From Candidatus Competibacteraceae bacterium (GTDB lineage: Bacteria; Pseudomonadota; Gammaproteobacteria; Competibacterales; Competibacteraceae): 45,438 bases of DNA. Positions 29,078-39,520 of the stretch are shown one piece after another. The position numbers and the translations under genes were made by a program. Every line of letters starts with the position of its first letter. The first letter of the stretch is position 1. The notes beneath the pieces are model-generated. The model ran no database searches. It was not told the origin of the DNA and saw only the letters and a list, made by a program, of their open reading frames with translations. The DNA lies in contig JAEUPW010000048.1 in assembly GCA_016790045.1 (NCBI GenBank), positions 1-45,438 of the forward strand. The letters are read 5' to 3'.

Positions 29078-30590
29078 GTCGAGTCGCGCGGTTGCGCCTT
29101 CCAAACCACTGGCCCAGCGCCAGCAATCCGACCATCAGGCCGACCGCCGGCCCGTCGCCAAAGCGCGCGTACGGCGTCAAACCGCGCAAGGGCTCGATCT
29201 CGCCGCGCAGCACTTCGGCCCGCAACAGATGACTGCCAGCCAAAAGCCGACCGCGCTCGTCGATGATCGCCGAGACGCCGGTGTTGGTGGCCCGAGCCAT
29301 GTAGCGGGCCGATTCCAGCGAGCGCATCCTGGCGATTTGCAGGTGTTGGTGCGGCGCCAGGGAATCCTTGAACCAGCCGTCGTTGCTGAGGTTGACCAAC
29401 CAGGTGGCCTCGGGTAGCGCCAGGCGGATTTCGCCGCCGAAAACCGCCTCGAAGCAGATCGATATTCCGACCGGTTGGCCGCCGGCCCGCAACAGCGGTT
29501 GCGCGCGCTCGCCGGGCACAAAATCGGCCATCGGGATGGTCACCCAATCGCGGAAAAACAGCAACAGGCCGCGCAGCGGCAAATACTCGCCGAACGGCAG
29601 CAGCCGGCGCTTGTGGTAAAACGTTAGCGCGTGGCCGACTCCTATCACGCTGTTGCGAAAATCTCGGGTTTGCCATGAGCCGGTCGGAAGGCCGATCAAG
29701 TAATCGACTTTATCTTCCCGCGCTTTTTCGCCGAGTGCGTCGAGGAATGGGGCGACGTCCTGATAAAAAGCGGGAATCGCCGTTTCCGGCCACACGATCA
29801 CCTCGCTGCGGCCGTGTTCGGGCAAGCTGAGTTCCAGATAGCGTTCCAGCGTCGTATCCAGATGCGCGGGTTGCCACTTCAAGCTCTGGTCGACATTGCC
29901 CTGAACCAGGGCCACGCGCAGCGTCGGGCCGGCCGGTTCGACCCAGCGGAGGGCGCCAAGGCTCCAAGCGCCAAGCCACAGCGCCGCCAGCAGCGCAAAC
30001 CGCCGCGCCCGGTGGTGACCGTCGCGGCCATGTGCCAAGGCCAGCAGCAAGCCCGCGCTCAGCGTCACCGCCCAGCCGACCCCGAACACCCCCAGATAGG
30101 GCGCGAGCGCCCCGAGCGGCGCATCGATTTGGCTGTAGCCGACCGCCAGCCAGGGCAAGCCGGTCAGGAACCAGCTTCTGATCCAATCCAACAGCGTCCA
30201 CAGCGCGGGAAAAACCAGCAGCCAGCGGCACGGGCCGGGCGGCGGACCCCAGCGGCCGAGCAGCCAGCCGGCGAGGGCGGGATACAGCGCCATGACCAAA
30301 ATGATGATGAAGGCCCCCAGCGCCGCGATCGGCGCCGGCGCGTTGCCGTAATCGTGCAGGCTGATATAAATCCAGTACATGCCGAAGCCGAACATCCCGA
30401 GACCGAACAAGCCGCCGCGCAGCGCGGCTCGCCGGGGGCTGGCGCGATCCCAGCCCCACAGCAGGACCGCCGGCAACAGGATCGCCAGCGGCCAATAGCC
30501 AAACGGCGCAAACGCCAGCGGCATCAACGCGCCGGCGCCGATCGCCGCCGCGTCAGCGACGGCCGGGGGAACGGGTTTGTCGAGGAGCAT
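29058..30590 (-). CDS. lnt: Apolipoprotein N-acyltransferase
   Basis: Adds the third acyl chain to lipoproteins in the inner membrane. The product is 510 residues: six or so N-terminal membrane segments, then a nitrilase-fold domain. The catalytic triad is Glu in VIVWPETAIPAFY, Lys in the periplasmic segment (KRRLLPFGEYLPL region) and Cys in GISICFEAVFGG. An ATG at 30590 was preferred to the GTG just before it. The order corC-lnt is typical of gammaproteobacteria. Confidence 0.96.
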   Translation of the reverse strand: MLLDKPVPPAVADAAAIGAGALMPLAFAPFGYWPLAILLPAVLLWGWDRASPRRAALRGGLFGLGMFGFGMYWIYISLHDYGNAPAPIAALGAFIIILVMALYPALAGWLLGRWGPPPGPCRWLLVFPALWTLLDWIRSWFLTGLPWLAVGYSQIDAPLGALAPYLGVFGVGWAVTLSAGLLLALAHGRDGHHRARRFALLAALWLGAWSLGALRWVEPAGPTLRVALVQGNVDQSLKWQPAHLDTTLERYLELSLPEHGRSEVIVWPETAIPAFYQDVAPFLDALGEKAREDKVDYLIGLPTGSWQTRDFRNSVIGVGHALTFYHKRRLLPFGEYLPLRGLLLFFRDWVTIPMADFVPGERAQPLLRAGGQPVGISICFEAVFGGEIRLALPEATWLVNLSNDGWFKDSLAPHQHLQIARMRSLESARYMARATNTGVSAIIDERGRLLAGSHLLRAEVLRGEIEPLRGLTPYARFGDGPAVGLMVGLLALGQWFGRRNRATRHEPETR

Positions 30591-30709
30591 CACGCAGGAA
30601 GGGCATCACGAGGGCGCCGGCAGAGGCGGGCGGGCGCGGTAACGGGGACAGGCCGAAGCGGGCCGCGCGCCGACGCCAGCCCGCATCGGCGGCGCGACGG
30701 CCATAGGGT

Positions 30710-31591
30710 TCAGGCGTCCGGCCCCGTGGCCGAGGACGGGCTTTGCGCGTCCTGGTCGCGCACGGTCAGTTCCAGCAAATGGATGCGCCGGTTGTCGGCG
30801 CGCAGCACCTGAAAATGGAAGCGGCCCAGATCGACCGTTTCGCCGCCCTTGGGCAAACGTCCCAGTTCCATCATCACCAAGCCGCCGACGGTGTCGGCCT
30901 TTTCGTCGTCGAGTTCGGCCTGAAAGTACTGGTTGAAATCCTCGACCGGCGTCAGCGCCTTGACGATGAAGGCGTCGCCCTGGCGGCGGATAAAGGTGTT
31001 GCTGTCCTCGAAGGTGTCGTGCTCGTCATCGATTTCGCCGACGATTTCCTCCAGGACGTCCTCGATGGTGATCAGTCCGGCCACGCCGCCGTACTCGTCC
31101 ACCACGATGGCCATGTGCAGCCGGTTGCTGCGAAATTCGTTGAGCAGGATGTTGAGCCGCTTGCTTTCGGGGATGAATTTGGCCGGACGGAGCAGCGCGC
31201 GCACGTCGAAGTCCTCGCGCCGCTCGAAGGCGTGAACCAGCAAATCCTTGACGATCAGGATGCCGAGCACCTTGTCCTTGCTTTCGTCGATCACCGGCAG
31301 CCGGGAATGGCCGGACTCGACGATTTCGGCGATCAGGCGCTCCAGGCTCCAGTCGTGCTCCAGCACCACCATCTGGGCGCGGGGGAGCATCACATCGCGC
31401 ACCTGGGTTTCCGAAACCCGCATGACGCCTTCCATCATCTTCAGGGCTTCGGGGTCCAGCAGCGCCCGCTGCTGGGCGTCTCGCAACAATTCCACCAATT
31501 CGTCCCGGTCCTTGGGTTCGCCCATCAGGGCGAGGCTCATACGTTCGAGCCAGGAAGGTTTATGGCTCGATTCGGGTCGTTCTTCGCTCAT
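30710..31591 (-). CDS. corC: CorC-like CBS-domain protein
   Basis: Cytosolic protein named for a link to magnesium and cobalt efflux; its biochemical role is unsettled. The product is 293 residues: two CBS motifs (about 64-190), which bind adenosine nucleotides, and a C-terminal CorC/HlyC domain (about 205-285, with [20 protein letters not shown]). The start overlaps the ybeY stop by four bases (ATGA), so the two are translationally coupled. Confidence 0.94.
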   Translation of the reverse strand: MSEERPESSHKPSWLERMSLALMGEPKDRDELVELLRDAQQRALLDPEALKMMEGVMRVSETQVRDVMLPRAQMVVLEHDWSLERLIAEIVESGHSRLPVIDESKDKVLGILIVKDLLVHAFERREDFDVRALLRPAKFIPESKRLNILLNEFRSNRLHMAIVVDEYGGVAGLITIEDVLEEIVGEIDDEHDTFEDSNTFIRRQGDAFIVKALTPVEDFNQYFQAELDDEKADTVGGLVMMELGRLPKGGETVDLGRFHFQVLRADNRRIHLLELTVRDQDAQSPSSATGPDA

Positions 31592-32055
31592 GAGTCGCCG
31601 GGATCTCCGTAGGGATCGGGATAGCCGAGCCCCGCCAGAATTTGAATTTCCAAGGATTCCATGACGGTCGCTTGTTCCTCGTCATGATCATAGCCCAGCA
31701 GGTGCAAAACGCCATGCGCGACCAGGTGCGCCCAGTGCGCGGGCGGCGCTTTGCCCTGTTGGACGGCTTCGCGCAGCACCACCGGCGCGCAGATGACGAT
31801 ATCGCCCAACAGCGCCGATCCGACTTCGGGCGGAGCTTCGGACGGAAAGGACAGCACGTTGGTCGGCCCTTGCTTGCGCCGGTAGCTTTCATTGAGCGCG
31901 GCGATTTCGGCTTCGTTGACGACGCGGATCGTCAGTTCGGCGTCTTTGTGGTAGCGCGCGCCGGCCAGCGCCGCCTCCGCCCAGCGGCGCAATTCGGCCT
32001 GCGAGGGCAATCCCGGCAGGTCCAGGGCGATCTGCACATCCAATTCCAGGCTCAT
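31588..32055 (-). CDS. ybeY: Endoribonuclease YbeY
   Basis: Zinc-dependent endoribonuclease needed for 16S rRNA 3' end maturation and ribosome quality control. The 155-residue product contains the metal site [11 protein letters not shown] with His114, His118 and His124, and the preceding NVLSFPSE. Start and stop overlap phoH and corC by four bases on each side. Confidence 0.97.
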   Translation of the reverse strand: MSLELDVQIALDLPGLPSQAELRRWAEAALAGARYHKDAELTIRVVNEAEIAALNESYRRKQGPTNVLSFPSEAPPEVGSALLGDIVICAPVVLREAVQQGKAPPAHWAHLVAHGVLHLLGYDHDEEQATVMESLEIQILAGLGYPDPYGDPGDS

Positions 32056-33059
32056 GAGGGGTTATCCTGCTCGAAGCGAGCGTAAGCGCTGACGATGCGT
32101 TGGACCAGCGGATGGCGCACCACGTCGCGGGCGTTGAACAGCGTCATGCTGATGCCCTCCACGTCCTTGAGCACCTGCAAGACCTGGCGCAAGCCGGATT
32201 GGACGTTGCGGGGCAAATCGACCTGCGTGATATCGCCGGTCACCACGGCCGTCGAGCCGAAACCGATCCGGGTCAGGAACATTTTCATTTGTTCCACCGT
32301 GGTGTTTTGCGCTTCGTCGAGGATGATGAAAGAATCATTTAACGTCCGGCCGCGCATGAACGCCAGCGGCGCGACTTCGATGACGTTGCGCTCGATCAGC
32401 TTGGCGACCCGCTCAAAGCCGAGCATTTCGTAGAGCGCGTCGTAAAGCGGGCGCAAATAAGGGTCGATTTTCTGGGTCATGTCACCGGGCAAAAAGCCCA
32501 GCCGCTCGCCGGCTTCCACCGCCGGGCGCACCAGCACCAGCCGCCGGGTCACATTGGTTTCGAGCGCGTCCACGGCGCAGGCGACCGCCAGATAGGTTTT
32601 GCCGGTCCCGGCGGGGCCGACCCCGAAATTGAGATCGTGGTGCTGGATGTTCCACAGATAGCGCTGCTGGTTGGGGCCGCGCCCGCGAATCAGGCCGCGC
32701 CGGGTGCGGATGACCACCTCGTCGGCCGCCGCGCCCTCGTCTTCGAGCAGCCCATCCGCGCCGGCTTCCTGCAAAAACAGATGGACCTGGGCCGGCGTCA
32801 GCACCTCGTTTTGGGTGGCCCGATAGAGCGCTTCCAGCACCGCGACCGCGACCGCGACCGCTTGCGGTTCGCCGATCACCCGGAACTGGTGGCCGCGATT
32901 GTTGATCTCCACGCCCAGCCGGCGCTCGATCTGGCGCAAATGTTCGTCCAGTTGACCGCACAGTTGAGCCAGCCGCTCGTTGTCGGCGGGCTCCAACAGC
33001 AGGTCCTGGAATTTGGGGGAGACGCTCGAATCCAAGGGAGTCGCGGGAGCGGCGCTCAT
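32052..33059 (-). CDS. ybeZ: PhoH-like ATPase (YbeZ)
   Basis: P-loop ATPase of the PhoH family that works with YbeY in RNA metabolism. The 335-residue product has Walker [11 protein letters not shown] (146-155) and Walker [10 protein letters not shown], with the conserved [11 protein letters not shown]. The start at 33059 shares one base with the miaB stop (TGATG); the frame is open further only inside miaB. A short Ala-Val repeat (AVAVAVAV, about 67-74) comes from a hexanucleotide repeat near 32850. Confidence 0.95.
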   Translation of the reverse strand: MSAAPATPLDSSVSPKFQDLLLEPADNERLAQLCGQLDEHLRQIERRLGVEINNRGHQFRVIGEPQAVAVAVAVLEALYRATQNEVLTPAQVHLFLQEAGADGLLEDEGAAADEVVIRTRRGLIRGRGPNQQRYLWNIQHHDLNFGVGPAGTGKTYLAVACAVDALETNVTRRLVLVRPAVEAGERLGFLPGDMTQKIDPYLRPLYDALYEMLGFERVAKLIERNVIEVAPLAFMRGRTLNDSFIILDEAQNTTVEQMKMFLTRIGFGSTAVVTGDITQVDLPRNVQSGLRQVLQVLKDVEGISMTLFNARDVVRHPLVQRIVSAYARFEQDNPS

Positions 33060-34423
33060 CAACAGGCGCGCTTCAAGGCGGCGGCCGGCAGTTCCGGGCA
33101 GGCGAGCAACCGGCCGCGCAACGAGTTGGGCAGGGCTTCGGTGATGGCGACTTCGGCGAAATGGCCGATCAGGCTCGCGGGCCCGTCGAAATTGACCACC
33201 CGGTTGTTTTCGGTGCGACCGGCCAACTGCCGGCCGTCCTTGCGCGAAGGCTTGTCCACCAGCACCCGTTGCGCGGTGCCGACCATCCGCTGGCCGATGG
33301 CGCGCGCGTTCGTTTCGATCCGGGCCTGCAAGTGAGCCAGGCGTTCCTTTTTGGCCGCCAGCGGCGTGGAATCGGGAAGATTGGCGGCGGGCGTGCCGGG
33401 ACGGGCGCTGTAGAGAAAGCTGAAACTGTGATCGAAACCGATCTCTTCGATCAAATTCAGGGTCGCTTCGAAATCCCGCTCGGTCTCGCCGGGAAAACCG
33501 ACGATGAAATCCGAGGACAGGCTGATGTCGGGGCGGATGGCGCGCAGCTTGCGGAGTTTGGCCTTGTATTCGAGGGCGGTGTGGCCGCGCTTCATCAGCG
33601 CCAGGATGCGGTCCGAGCCGCTTTGCACCGGCAAATGCAGATGGCTGACCAACTGCGGCGCGCGGGCGTAGACCTGGGTCAGCCGGTCGGAAAATTCGAC
33701 CGGGTGCGAGGTGGTGTAGCGGATGCGGCCGATGCCGGGCACGGCGGCGACATGTTCGATCAGCAGCGCCAGATCGGCGAGATCGCCGTCCTCGGTCGGG
33801 CCGCGATAAGCGTTGACGTTCTGGCCGAGCAGGGTGATTTCGCGCACGCCCTGGCGGGCCAGCGCGCCGATTTCGGCCAAGACGTCGGCGAGCGGGCGGC
33901 TGACTTCCTCGCCTCGGGTGTAGGGCACCACGCAAAAGGTGCAATATTTGCTGCACCCTTCCATGATCGAAACGAACGCGGTCGGCCCTTCGGCGCGCGG
34001 CTGCGGCAGCCGGTCGAACTTTTCGATTTCCGGGAACGAAACATCGACCACGGGCCGCCGCTGTGCCCACACCGCCGCCAGCATCTCCGGCAGCCGGTGC
34101 AAGGTTTGCGGGCCGAACACCAGATCGACGCACGGCGCGCGCGCGCGCAGCGACTCGCCTTCCTGGCTCGCCACGCAGCCGCCGACCCCGATCACCAGCT
34201 CGGGCCGCTGGGCCTTCAGAGTCTTCCACATGCCCAGTTGGGAGAACACCTTTTCCTGAGCTTTTTCCCGGATCGAACAGGTATTGAGCAACAGCACGTC
34301 GGCCTGAGCGGGGTCTGCGGTGGATTCCAGGCCGTGAGCCGCCCGCAACACGTCCGCCATCTTGGCGGAATCGTATTCGTTCATCTGGCAGCCGTGAGTT
34401 TTGATGTACAGTTTGCGAGCCAT
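33059..34423 (-). CDS. miaB: tRNA-2-methylthio-N6-dimethylallyladenosine synthase
   Basis: Radical-SAM methylthiotransferase that adds methylthio groups to A37 of tRNAs reading U-starting codons. The product is 454 residues. The N-terminal cluster ligands are Cys12, Cys49 and Cys83; the radical-SAM triad is Cys157, Cys161, Cys164 in CSKYCTFC; a TRAM domain follows near the C-terminus. It is the first gene of miaB-phoH-ybeY-corC, with lnt following. Confidence 0.97.
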   Translation of the reverse strand: MARKLYIKTHGCQMNEYDSAKMADVLRAAHGLESTADPAQADVLLLNTCSIREKAQEKVFSQLGMWKTLKAQRPELVIGVGGCVASQEGESLRARAPCVDLVFGPQTLHRLPEMLAAVWAQRRPVVDVSFPEIEKFDRLPQPRAEGPTAFVSIMEGCSKYCTFCVVPYTRGEEVSRPLADVLAEIGALARQGVREITLLGQNVNAYRGPTEDGDLADLALLIEHVAAVPGIGRIRYTTSHPVEFSDRLTQVYARAPQLVSHLHLPVQSGSDRILALMKRGHTALEYKAKLRKLRAIRPDISLSSDFIVGFPGETERDFEATLNLIEEIGFDHSFSFLYSARPGTPAANLPDSTPLAAKKERLAHLQARIETNARAIGQRMVGTAQRVLVDKPSRKDGRQLAGRTENNRVVNFDGPASLIGHFAEVAITEALPNSLRGRLLACPELPAAALKRAC

Positions 34424-34541
34424 GGACGATTATCGAACAATAACAAGGTCAAAACTATAGCATCGCCGGCAGGGGGGCACCAGATGGCGTCTGGCCCGGC
34501 CGGGGTCGGTTTAATCTCAACCCGAGGATCGAACGCGCGTG

Positions 34542-35522
34542 ATGGCATTTCTCAGCGAATATGGCCTGTTTTTGGCCAAGACCGCCACCTTGGTCGCGGC
34601 GGTTTTGGCGGTCGTCGGCGGTGTGGTGATGCTGGCGCGCCACGGCGAGGGGCGCTCGGAAAACCGGGGTCGGCTGAACATCCGTCATCTTAACGACAGC
34701 TACGAGAGCATGGCGTTCGCGCTCAAGTCCGCCACGCTGTCGAAAAAAGCCTTGAAGCAGTATCGCAAAACGCAAAAGGCGCGCGAGAAACAGCGGGAAA
34801 AGATCGAGCGCCGCCGGGTGTTCGTGCTGAATTTTCACGGCGATCTCCGGGCGTCGGCGGTCGCTTCGCTGCGCGAGGAAGTGACGGCCGTGCTGACCGT
34901 GGCCCAGCCGGAGGACGAGGTGATGCTGCGCCTGGAAAGCGCCGGCGGGCTGGTGCACGGCTACGGTTTGGCGGCGGCGCAACTGCTGCGGATTCGCGAC
35001 CGCCAGATCGGGTTGACGGTGGCGGTGGACAAGGTGGCGGCCAGCGGCGGCTACATGATGGCCTGCGTGGCGGATCGCATTCTGGCCGCGCCGTTCGCCG
35101 TGGTCGGTTCCATCGGCGTGATCGCGCAGCTTCCGAATTTCAACCGGCTGCTGAAGAAAAACGAAGTCGATTTCGAACAGTTTATGGCGGGCGAATTCAA
35201 GCGCACGGTCACGGTGTTCGGCGAGAACACCGAGCAAGGCCGGCGCAAGTTTCAAGAAGAAATCGAGGACACGCACCAATTGTTCAAGGAATTCGTCAAG
35301 ACCCATCGCCCCAGCGTGGATTTGGACCAAGTGGCGACCGGCGAGCACTGGTTCGGCGCGCGCGCGCTGGAAAGTCGGCTGGTGGACGAGTTGCGCACCA
35401 GCGACGATTATCTGCTGGCCGCCAGCAACGACGCCGATTTGTACGAACTCAGTTACACCGGCAAGAAGTCCTGGCTGGCGCGGCTGATGGCGCACACCGG
35501 CGAATCGCGGGAGTGGCTTTAG
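34542..35522 (+). CDS. sohB: Protease SohB-like (S49 family)
   Basis: Inner-membrane serine protease of family S49. The product is about 326 residues: one N-terminal membrane segment (about 7-30), a charged coiled stretch (KTQKAREKQREKIERR) and the protease domain. The nucleophile serine is in KVAASGGYMMACVAD; the lysine partner is likely in the GEFKRTVTVFG segment. A GTG one codon earlier is an alternative start. Divergent from miaB. Confidence 0.9.
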   Translation: MAFLSEYGLFLAKTATLVAAVLAVVGGVVMLARHGEGRSENRGRLNIRHLNDSYESMAFALKSATLSKKALKQYRKTQKAREKQREKIERRRVFVLNFHGDLRASAVASLREEVTAVLTVAQPEDEVMLRLESAGGLVHGYGLAAAQLLRIRDRQIGLTVAVDKVAASGGYMMACVADRILAAPFAVVGSIGVIAQLPNFNRLLKKNEVDFEQFMAGEFKRTVTVFGENTEQGRRKFQEEIEDTHQLFKEFVKTHRPSVDLDQVATGEHWFGARALESRLVDELRTSDDYLLAASNDADLYELSYTGKKSWLARLMAHTGESREWL

Positions 35523-35571
35523 GAGGACAGTTTTTTGGATTCGATCCTGCCGCAGAATTGCCAGTTAGAGG

Positions 35572-36591
35572 TTAATTGGCCTTCATGTTCAATAGTCTGA
35601 GCAAGGTTCTTTTCATCGGAGTGGCCAATTGTTGCTCTATGCCAAGATGTATTAAATAAGCCATAAAGAACATTAAAACAGTCACGATAAAAATGTTAAC
35701 CTGTTCAGGTGCGATAGGACTAAAAAATTGAATGAGTGTTTTTCCGGCGACATTGTGCAACAAATATAAGGGATACGTCAGGCCACCCAGGATCAGATAA
35801 ATATTCCTATGGGCGATTTTAATCTTCTGCGTGACCAGCAAGAAAAATAGCAAATAAAATGACCAAATGATGCCAACCGCCACTATTTTATCCTTAAAAT
35901 CAACATCGATCATAAAGTTGCTTGCTTGTTTGTACCCCTCGACACTCGATAAAACCAATGAGGACAAGAGAAAAAAAAGATTGAATTTATTGATGCCTTC
36001 TTTCTGTATTAAATAAAAAGCGATACCCGCTATAAAAAAACATGACTGGTGAGGGTTGATAAAAATTCCCATAAAAAAAGGTTGGCCCGTCGCCAAGTAC
36101 AGTGCCGTAAGCGCTAACCAAAGGCCAAGCCACCAATACAAATGACGAAATAATCCCGTGATTAAAAGGATAAATATGCAGGCATAGAACTTTAATTCCA
36201 CTTGTAAAGTCCAGTAGACTCCATCAATATTTTCAACTCCTAAATAGTCATTTAACATCGTCAAATTTGCGAGTACTTGCTTGATCGAATAATGCTGTGA
36301 ACCCAATAGGCTCGAAATAATACAAGTGACGAGAACGCCTGCCCAGAACGCGGGATAAAGCCGAACAAATCGAGAGATCGCAAATTCCAGTGCGGATCGA
36401 TTGCTTGCTGATAGCGCAATGACGTAGCCGCTAATGATGAAGAACAGCGAGACGCCTAAATAGCCGAATTTTGTAATCTCGGAAAGGGCGGGAAATAAAG
36501 TCTCATCGGTTATATAGTGATACATTACAACAGAAAATGCTGCGAATAATCGAACCAAATCGAGTGCGACTAACCTCAAATTGTTATCCAA
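35572..36591 (-). CDS. Acyltransferase-3 family membrane protein
   Basis: Multi-pass O-acyltransferase of the OafA/YrhL type, usually adding acetyl groups to surface sugars. The 339-residue product begins LDLVRLFAAFSVVMYHY with the conserved histidine, then GVSLFFIISGYVIA and FVRLYPAFW, all diagnostic. About ten membrane segments are visible. The start is TTG. The DNA is clearly richer in A/T than its neighbours (25 of 60 bases G/C in the row starting at 35701), and it splits sohB from ssb, so recent acquisition is likely. The acceptor sugar is unknown. Confidence 0.85.
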   Translation of the reverse strand: MDNNLRLVALDLVRLFAAFSVVMYHYITDETLFPALSEITKFGYLGVSLFFIISGYVIALSASNRSALEFAISRFVRLYPAFWAGVLVTCIISSLLGSQHYSIKQVLANLTMLNDYLGVENIDGVYWTLQVELKFYACIFILLITGLFRHLYWWLGLWLALTALYLATGQPFFMGIFINPHQSCFFIAGIAFYLIQKEGINKFNLFFLLSSLVLSSVEGYKQASNFMIDVDFKDKIVAVGIIWSFYLLFFLLVTQKIKIAHRNIYLILGGLTYPLYLLHNVAGKTLIQFFSPIAPEQVNIFIVTVLMFFMAYLIHLGIEQQLATPMKRTLLRLLNMKAN

Positions 36592-36681
36592 TACCCAAGC
36601 AATTCGCGATTCGCAGCCTGTTTCAATAGTGATTTAAAAGTCTGCCCTGACCACAATTGAAAAGAATTGCAGAATAAACGG

Positions 36682-37167
36682 CTAGAAAGGAATGTCATCG
36701 TCGAAGCCGTTATCGGCTCCCGGTGCGGGCGAGGCCGGCGAGCGGGACGCGGCGGGCGGATGGTGGGGTTGCGGGGCCGAGGCGGGCGCGGAATCCGCGT
36801 CGCCTTCCGATGAAAACGGCGCGCTGCCGCCGCCGCGGCTGCCCAGCATTTTCATTTCGTTGGCGATGATTTCGGTGGTGTAGCGATCCTGACCGTTCTT
36901 GTCCTGCCACTTGCGCGTCTGCAAGCGGCCTTCCACGAACACCGACGAACCTTTGCGCAGATACTGGCCGGCGATTTCCGCCAGGGGGCTGTAAAACACC
37001 ACGTTGTGCCACTCGGTCCGCTCTTGTTTTTCGCCGCTGTTTTTGTCTTTCCAGCTTTCGCTGGTGGCGAGGGTGACGTTGGCGACGGCGCGGCCGCTGG
37101 GCATGTAGCGCACTTCCGGGTCTTTGCCCAGATTGCCGATCAGGATGACTTTGTTGACGCTGGCCAT
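36682..37167 (-). CDS. ssb: Single-stranded DNA-binding protein
   Basis: Binds single-stranded DNA in replication and repair. The 161-residue product has the OB fold ([20 protein letters not shown] through [10 protein letters not shown]), a Pro/Ala/Ser-rich linker and the acidic tip DDDIPF that binds partner proteins. The start at 37167 has GAGGAA upstream and gives the standard N-terminus. In gammaproteobacteria ssb usually lies close to uvrA, often with a transporter between, as here. Confidence 0.97.
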   Translation of the reverse strand: MASVNKVILIGNLGKDPEVRYMPSGRAVANVTLATSESWKDKNSGEKQERTEWHNVVFYSPLAEIAGQYLRKGSSVFVEGRLQTRKWQDKNGQDRYTTEIIANEMKMLGSRGGGSAPFSSEGDADSAPASAPQPHHPPAASRSPASPAPGADNGFDDDIPF

Positions 37168-37261
37168 GATGCTGGATTCCTCACTGCACGATAGGCTGAA
37201 TGGGATGATCGATGCCGGCATCATGCCATAGCTTGGCCCGAATACGTAGGCCGGCGGCCTT

Positions 37262-38647
37262 TCAGCCTTCAGCGGCCGCCAGTTCGCGCAAGGCCGTTTC
37301 ATCCAGGGCGCGGTGATCGACCTTGAGGTAAGCCACGCCCTCGGCGGCGACCACCACGGCTTCCGCCACGCCGCGAATTTCGCCGAGCCTGAGCGTCAAC
37401 CGGCGGGCTTCGGTTTCATCGAGCTGGCCGACATTGAGCAGATAGCTGCTCAAATAACGCGGGTTGGCCATGGTCCAGGCCACCGCCAGCCAGGCCAGCG
37501 CCCCGCAGACGCCAAAGGCGAACACCCCTTTCAAGCCGAACCCGCCGCGCAGCCAACCGCCCAGCGCGCCGCCCGCGAACGCGCCCAGGAACTGGCTGCT
37601 GGAATAAACCCCCATCGCGGTACCCTTGGCGTCGGGCGGGGCCATTTTGGCGATCAGTGACGGCAAGGTGGCTTCCAACAAATTGAAACCGGAGAAGAAA
37701 ACGACCAGCAGCACCGTCAGTTCCAACACGTTGCCGTGCAGGTTCAACAAGCCAAATTCGGCCAGGACCAGAACCAGGATCGCCCCGAGAAAAACCGGTT
37801 TCAACTGGCGGCGGCGCTCGGCCAAAACGATGAAGGGAACCATCGCCGCCATCGAGATCAGCAGCGCCGGCAGATAAACTTCCCAGTGGCGCTCGCTGGC
37901 GAGGCCCGCGTCGCGCAACGCCAGCGGGACCGCGACAAAGGTGGCGGTCAACAGCATGTGCAGGATGAAAATGCCGAAATTGAGCCGCAAAAGTTGCCCG
38001 TCGAACAGCACGCGGCCGAATTGCGAAGCCACTGGCTCGGCGTCGCGGTGGATGCGGCTGACGGCGGGATCGGGCACTTGGAAGCGCACCACGGCGATGC
38101 TGAGCAAGGCGAGCGCGCTCGTCAGCCAGAAGATGCCGGGCACGCCGACCCAGCCGTTCAGCACGGGGCCGAGGACCATCGAGGCGGCGAAGGAGAGGCC
38201 GATGGTAACCCCGATGGCCGCCATCACCTTGATCCGGTGTTCCTCGCGGGTCAAATCCGCCGCCAGCGCCATCACCGCCGCCGACACCGCGCCGCCGCCT
38301 TGCAGGGCGCGGCCCAAAATCACCCCGTGAATCGAGTCGGCCAGCGCCGCGACCGCGCTGCCGGCGGCGAAGAGCAACAGGCCGAGATAGATCATCCGCT
38401 TGCGGCCGTAACGGTCGGACAGAAAGCCGAAGGGAATCTGGAACAGCGCTTGACTGAAGCCGTAAATCCCGATGGCGAGCCCCGCCAGCGCCGGCGTGTT
38501 GCCCCGCAAATGTTCGGCGTAAAGCGCGAACACCGGCAAGATCATGAACAGGCCGAGCATCCGCAGCGAAAATATGCTCGCCAGCCAAAACGCCGTCCGA
38601 CGTTCGTCGGCGGTCATGCGTTCCGGTGTTAAACTCGCCGCCTTCAT
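37262..38647 (-). CDS. MFS transporter with C-terminal YAM-like domain
   Basis: Twelve-segment major facilitator protein resembling Yaj[13 protein letters not shown] is the loop 2-3 motif, and the C-terminal tail after the last membrane segment ([30 protein letters not shown]) fits the small ferredoxin-like YAM domain. Substrate unknown; a drug/proton antiporter is likely. The start could be 38647 (MKAASL) or ten codons later at [11 protein letters not shown]; ribosome sites are weak for both. Confidence 0.85.
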   Translation of the reverse strand: MKAASLTPERMTADERRTAFWLASIFSLRMLGLFMILPVFALYAEHLRGNTPALAGLAIGIYGFSQALFQIPFGFLSDRYGRKRMIYLGLLLFAAGSAVAALADSIHGVILGRALQGGGAVSAAVMALAADLTREEHRIKVMAAIGVTIGLSFAASMVLGPVLNGWVGVPGIFWLTSALALLSIAVVRFQVPDPAVSRIHRDAEPVASQFGRVLFDGQLLRLNFGIFILHMLLTATFVAVPLALRDAGLASERHWEVYLPALLISMAAMVPFIVLAERRRQLKPVFLGAILVLVLAEFGLLNLHGNVLELTVLLVVFFSGFNLLEATLPSLIAKMAPPDAKGTAMGVYSSSQFLGAFAGGALGGWLRGGFGLKGVFAFGVCGALAWLAVAWTMANPRYLSSYLLNVGQLDETEARRLTLRLGEIRGVAEAVVVAAEGVAYLKVDHRALDETALRELAAAEG

Positions 38648-38818
38648 TCCGCGCCTGTTTCCGTCTGTCTGTTCGAAAAGGTGCACAATGGTACTACCCT
38701 CGTTCGCGGTGTGCACGATCCTCCCGGCGAACCGCCGGGCGGCGGGCGCGAGCGCTATCGGCGCCGTGTCGTCCTGGCCTGCCTCGGCGTTGACGAGGTT
38801 TCAAGGCGGGGTGATCGG

Positions 38819-39442
38819 GTGATCGGGTCGCTGTGGCGAGCGCGGCTGGAGGCGTTGCTGGCCGGCGGCGGGCGCAAAATGCTGGGCATCGTCGGGCCGC
38901 CGGGCGCGGGTAAATCCACGCTGGCGCACGCTTTGTCGGAACTGCTGGGCGAGCGCGCCGTAGCGGTTCCGATGGACGGTTTCCACCTCGCCAACGCGGA
39001 GCTGGCGCGCTTGGGCAAAGCGGCTCGCAAGGGGGCGGACGATACTTTCGACAGCGCCGGCTACGTGGCGCTGCTGCGCCGGCTCCGCGCTCAACCGGCA
39101 GACGAGCTGGTTTATGCGCCCGAATTCCGCCGCGAAATCGAGGAGCCCATCGCCAACGCTATTCCGGTTCGACCCGAGACCCCGCTGGTCGTCACCGAAG
39201 GCAACTATTTGTTGCTGGATCGCGGTCACTGGGCAAAAGTGCGCGATCTGTTGGATGAGGTCTGGTATGTGCAGGTGGACCGCGACCTGCGGCGGGAGCG
39301 GTTGATCCGCCGTCACGAGCAATTCGGCCGTTCGCCGCAAGCGGCGCGCGACTGGGTCGCCCGTACCGACGACCCGAACGCCGACCTGATCGAAGCCACT
39401 CGGTTGCGGGCAGATGTCGTATTTCGGTGGGAAGAAAGCTAA
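38819..39442 (+). CDS. P-loop nucleoside/nucleotide kinase family protein
   Basis: Cytoplasmic kinase-like protein of the uridine-kinase/pantothenate-kinase superfamily (YggC-type). Visible are Walker A GIVGPPGAGKST, PMDGFHLANAEL with the catalytic-type aspartate, ADDTFDSAGYVALLRRL and TEGNYLLLD. The substrate is not assignable. The start is probably the GTG at 38819, giving 207 residues with AAGG upstream; the frame is open back to a GTG at 38681, but that part lacks conserved sequence. Divergent from the MFS gene. Confidence 0.82.
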   Translation: MIGSLWRARLEALLAGGGRKMLGIVGPPGAGKSTLAHALSELLGERAVAVPMDGFHLANAELARLGKAARKGADDTFDSAGYVALLRRLRAQPADELVYAPEFRREIEEPIANAIPVRPETPLVVTEGNYLLLDRGHWAKVRDLLDEVWYVQVDRDLRRERLIRRHEQFGRSPQAARDWVARTDDPNADLIEATRLRADVVFRWEES

Positions 39443-39520
39443 GCGTGGGAAGGGCTCCAGGCGGCCCGTAGGTTCACGTTCGACGGACTTTCGATTTTCT
39501 ATTTTTCCGAGGCTCCAACA

